A stretch of DNA of 6,258 bases, from contig JABXGX010000055.1 in the NCBI GenBank assembly GCA_016550405.1, positions 1 through 6,258 of the forward strand, read 5' to 3'. The translations under genes and the position numbers were made by a program. The notes below the pieces were generated by a model, which had not been told where the DNA came from, searched no databases, and worked only from the letters and a program-made list of their open reading frames with translations. Position 1 is the first letter of the stretch; every line of letters starts with the position of its first letter. Below, one piece after another: positions 6,028-6,258 of this stretch. The DNA comes from an archaeon (GTDB lineage Archaea > Asgardarchaeota > Hermodarchaeia > Hermodarchaeales > Hermodarchaeaceae).

Positions 6028-6258
6028 ATGATCGTCAAACTCAAAAAGGAAGAATACCCACGGGTTCGATCCCTATTCAAAGCATTAGACTACCAGATTA
6101 CCATAGCTGCTGTTATTGATGGATCAAGTCCAGGACGGATACTTGCCGACACCCCCAAAACACCCACCAGTGCTTTCATCTGCTCAGTGGAAGGCTACTA
6201 TCTCGCGGGAAACCCCCAAAACGGCTCGTTTAACCAAGGTCTACGTGATTACATCCTC
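6028..6258 (+). CDS. GNAT-type acetyltransferase, N-terminal part (runs off the window)
   Basis: The frame is open from ATG 6028 to the right edge (77 codons); an in-frame TAG at 6019 makes this ATG the earliest one possible. The translated start shows KKEEYPRVRSLF, then a buried strand (ITIAAVID), SSPGRILADTPKTPTSAFI, and VEGYYLAGNPQNGSFNQGL. This pattern resembles the N-terminal domain of the GNAT_acetyltran group (about 250-270 residues when complete), where the 'G+I..D.P..P..A' and 'G.YLAGNP' segments are typical. The acetyl-CoA binding motif would lie downstream of the window, so catalytic competence cannot be judged. The acceptor is unknown for most of this group. There is no Shine-Dalgarno sequence, and a TATA-like box lies 28 bases upstream. 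It is preceded by the gene-free stretch and is probably transcribed alone. Confidence 0.72.
   Translation, partial: MIVKLKKEEYPRVRSLFKALDYQITIAAVIDGSSPGRILADTPKTPTSAFICSVEGYYLAGNPQNGSFNQGLRDYIL

Noticed and set aside
5994..6085. tRNA-like signal: GGGTTCGATCCC followed by AAAGCAT, which pairs with ATGCTTT about 80 bases upstream.
   Set aside because: The T-stem has a mismatch, no D-arm or anticodon arm can be drawn, the span is too long, and the segment lies inside a well-supported acetyltransferase frame.

Overview
The window carries the lower part of a reductive pyrimidine (uracil/thymine) catabolic cluster, followed by three genes of unassigned role and the start of an acetyltransferase gene. 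The organism is a prokaryote of moderate base composition (mid-40s % GC by eye). Start signals are mixed. Two genes have good Shine-Dalgarno matches (dihydropyrimidinase, the 133-residue membrane protein). Others have none, and the last gene has a TATA-like box at the distance expected for a leaderless archaeal transcript. This fits an archaeon (an Asgard-type lineage is one guess) at least as well as a bacterium, but nothing here settles it.

Left part (1-2648): the C-terminal end of a class III aminotransferase (+), a beta-ureidopropionase (-) and a dihydropyrimidinase (+). Dihydropyrimidinase opens the dihydropyrimidine ring, beta-ureidopropionase releases beta-alanine (or beta-aminoisobutyrate) with CO2 and ammonia, and an aminotransferase of this type would pass the beta-amino acid nitrogen to pyruvate or glyoxylate. 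The three steps are adjacent but are not one operon. The aminotransferase and amidohydrolase genes converge with 7 bases between them, inside a 13-base palindrome that holds both stop codons. The amidohydrolase and dihydropyrimidinase genes diverge from a short shared upstream region. The first enzyme of the pathway, a dihydropyrimidine dehydrogenase, is not in the window.

Middle part (2649-4402): a 466-residue polytopic membrane protein (-) whose second half resembles the DUF6159 family, preceded by an extra N-terminal membrane domain. A perfect 10-bp hairpin lies just past its stop codon and is followed by a T-rich run, a convincing terminator. It is transcribed toward dihydropyrimidinase.

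Right part (4403-6258): a small four-helix membrane protein and a minimal nucleotidyltransferase-fold protein, both on +, 58 bases apart and possibly co-transcribed. Then comes a 358-base stretch without an intact gene, which holds a strong dyad and one reading frame broken by two stops. Last are the first 77 codons of a GNAT-type acetyltransferase that runs off the window.

No mobile element, CRISPR array, RNA gene or clear defence system was seen. The least explained parts are the membrane-protein/nucleotidyltransferase pair and the broken frame with its dyad.
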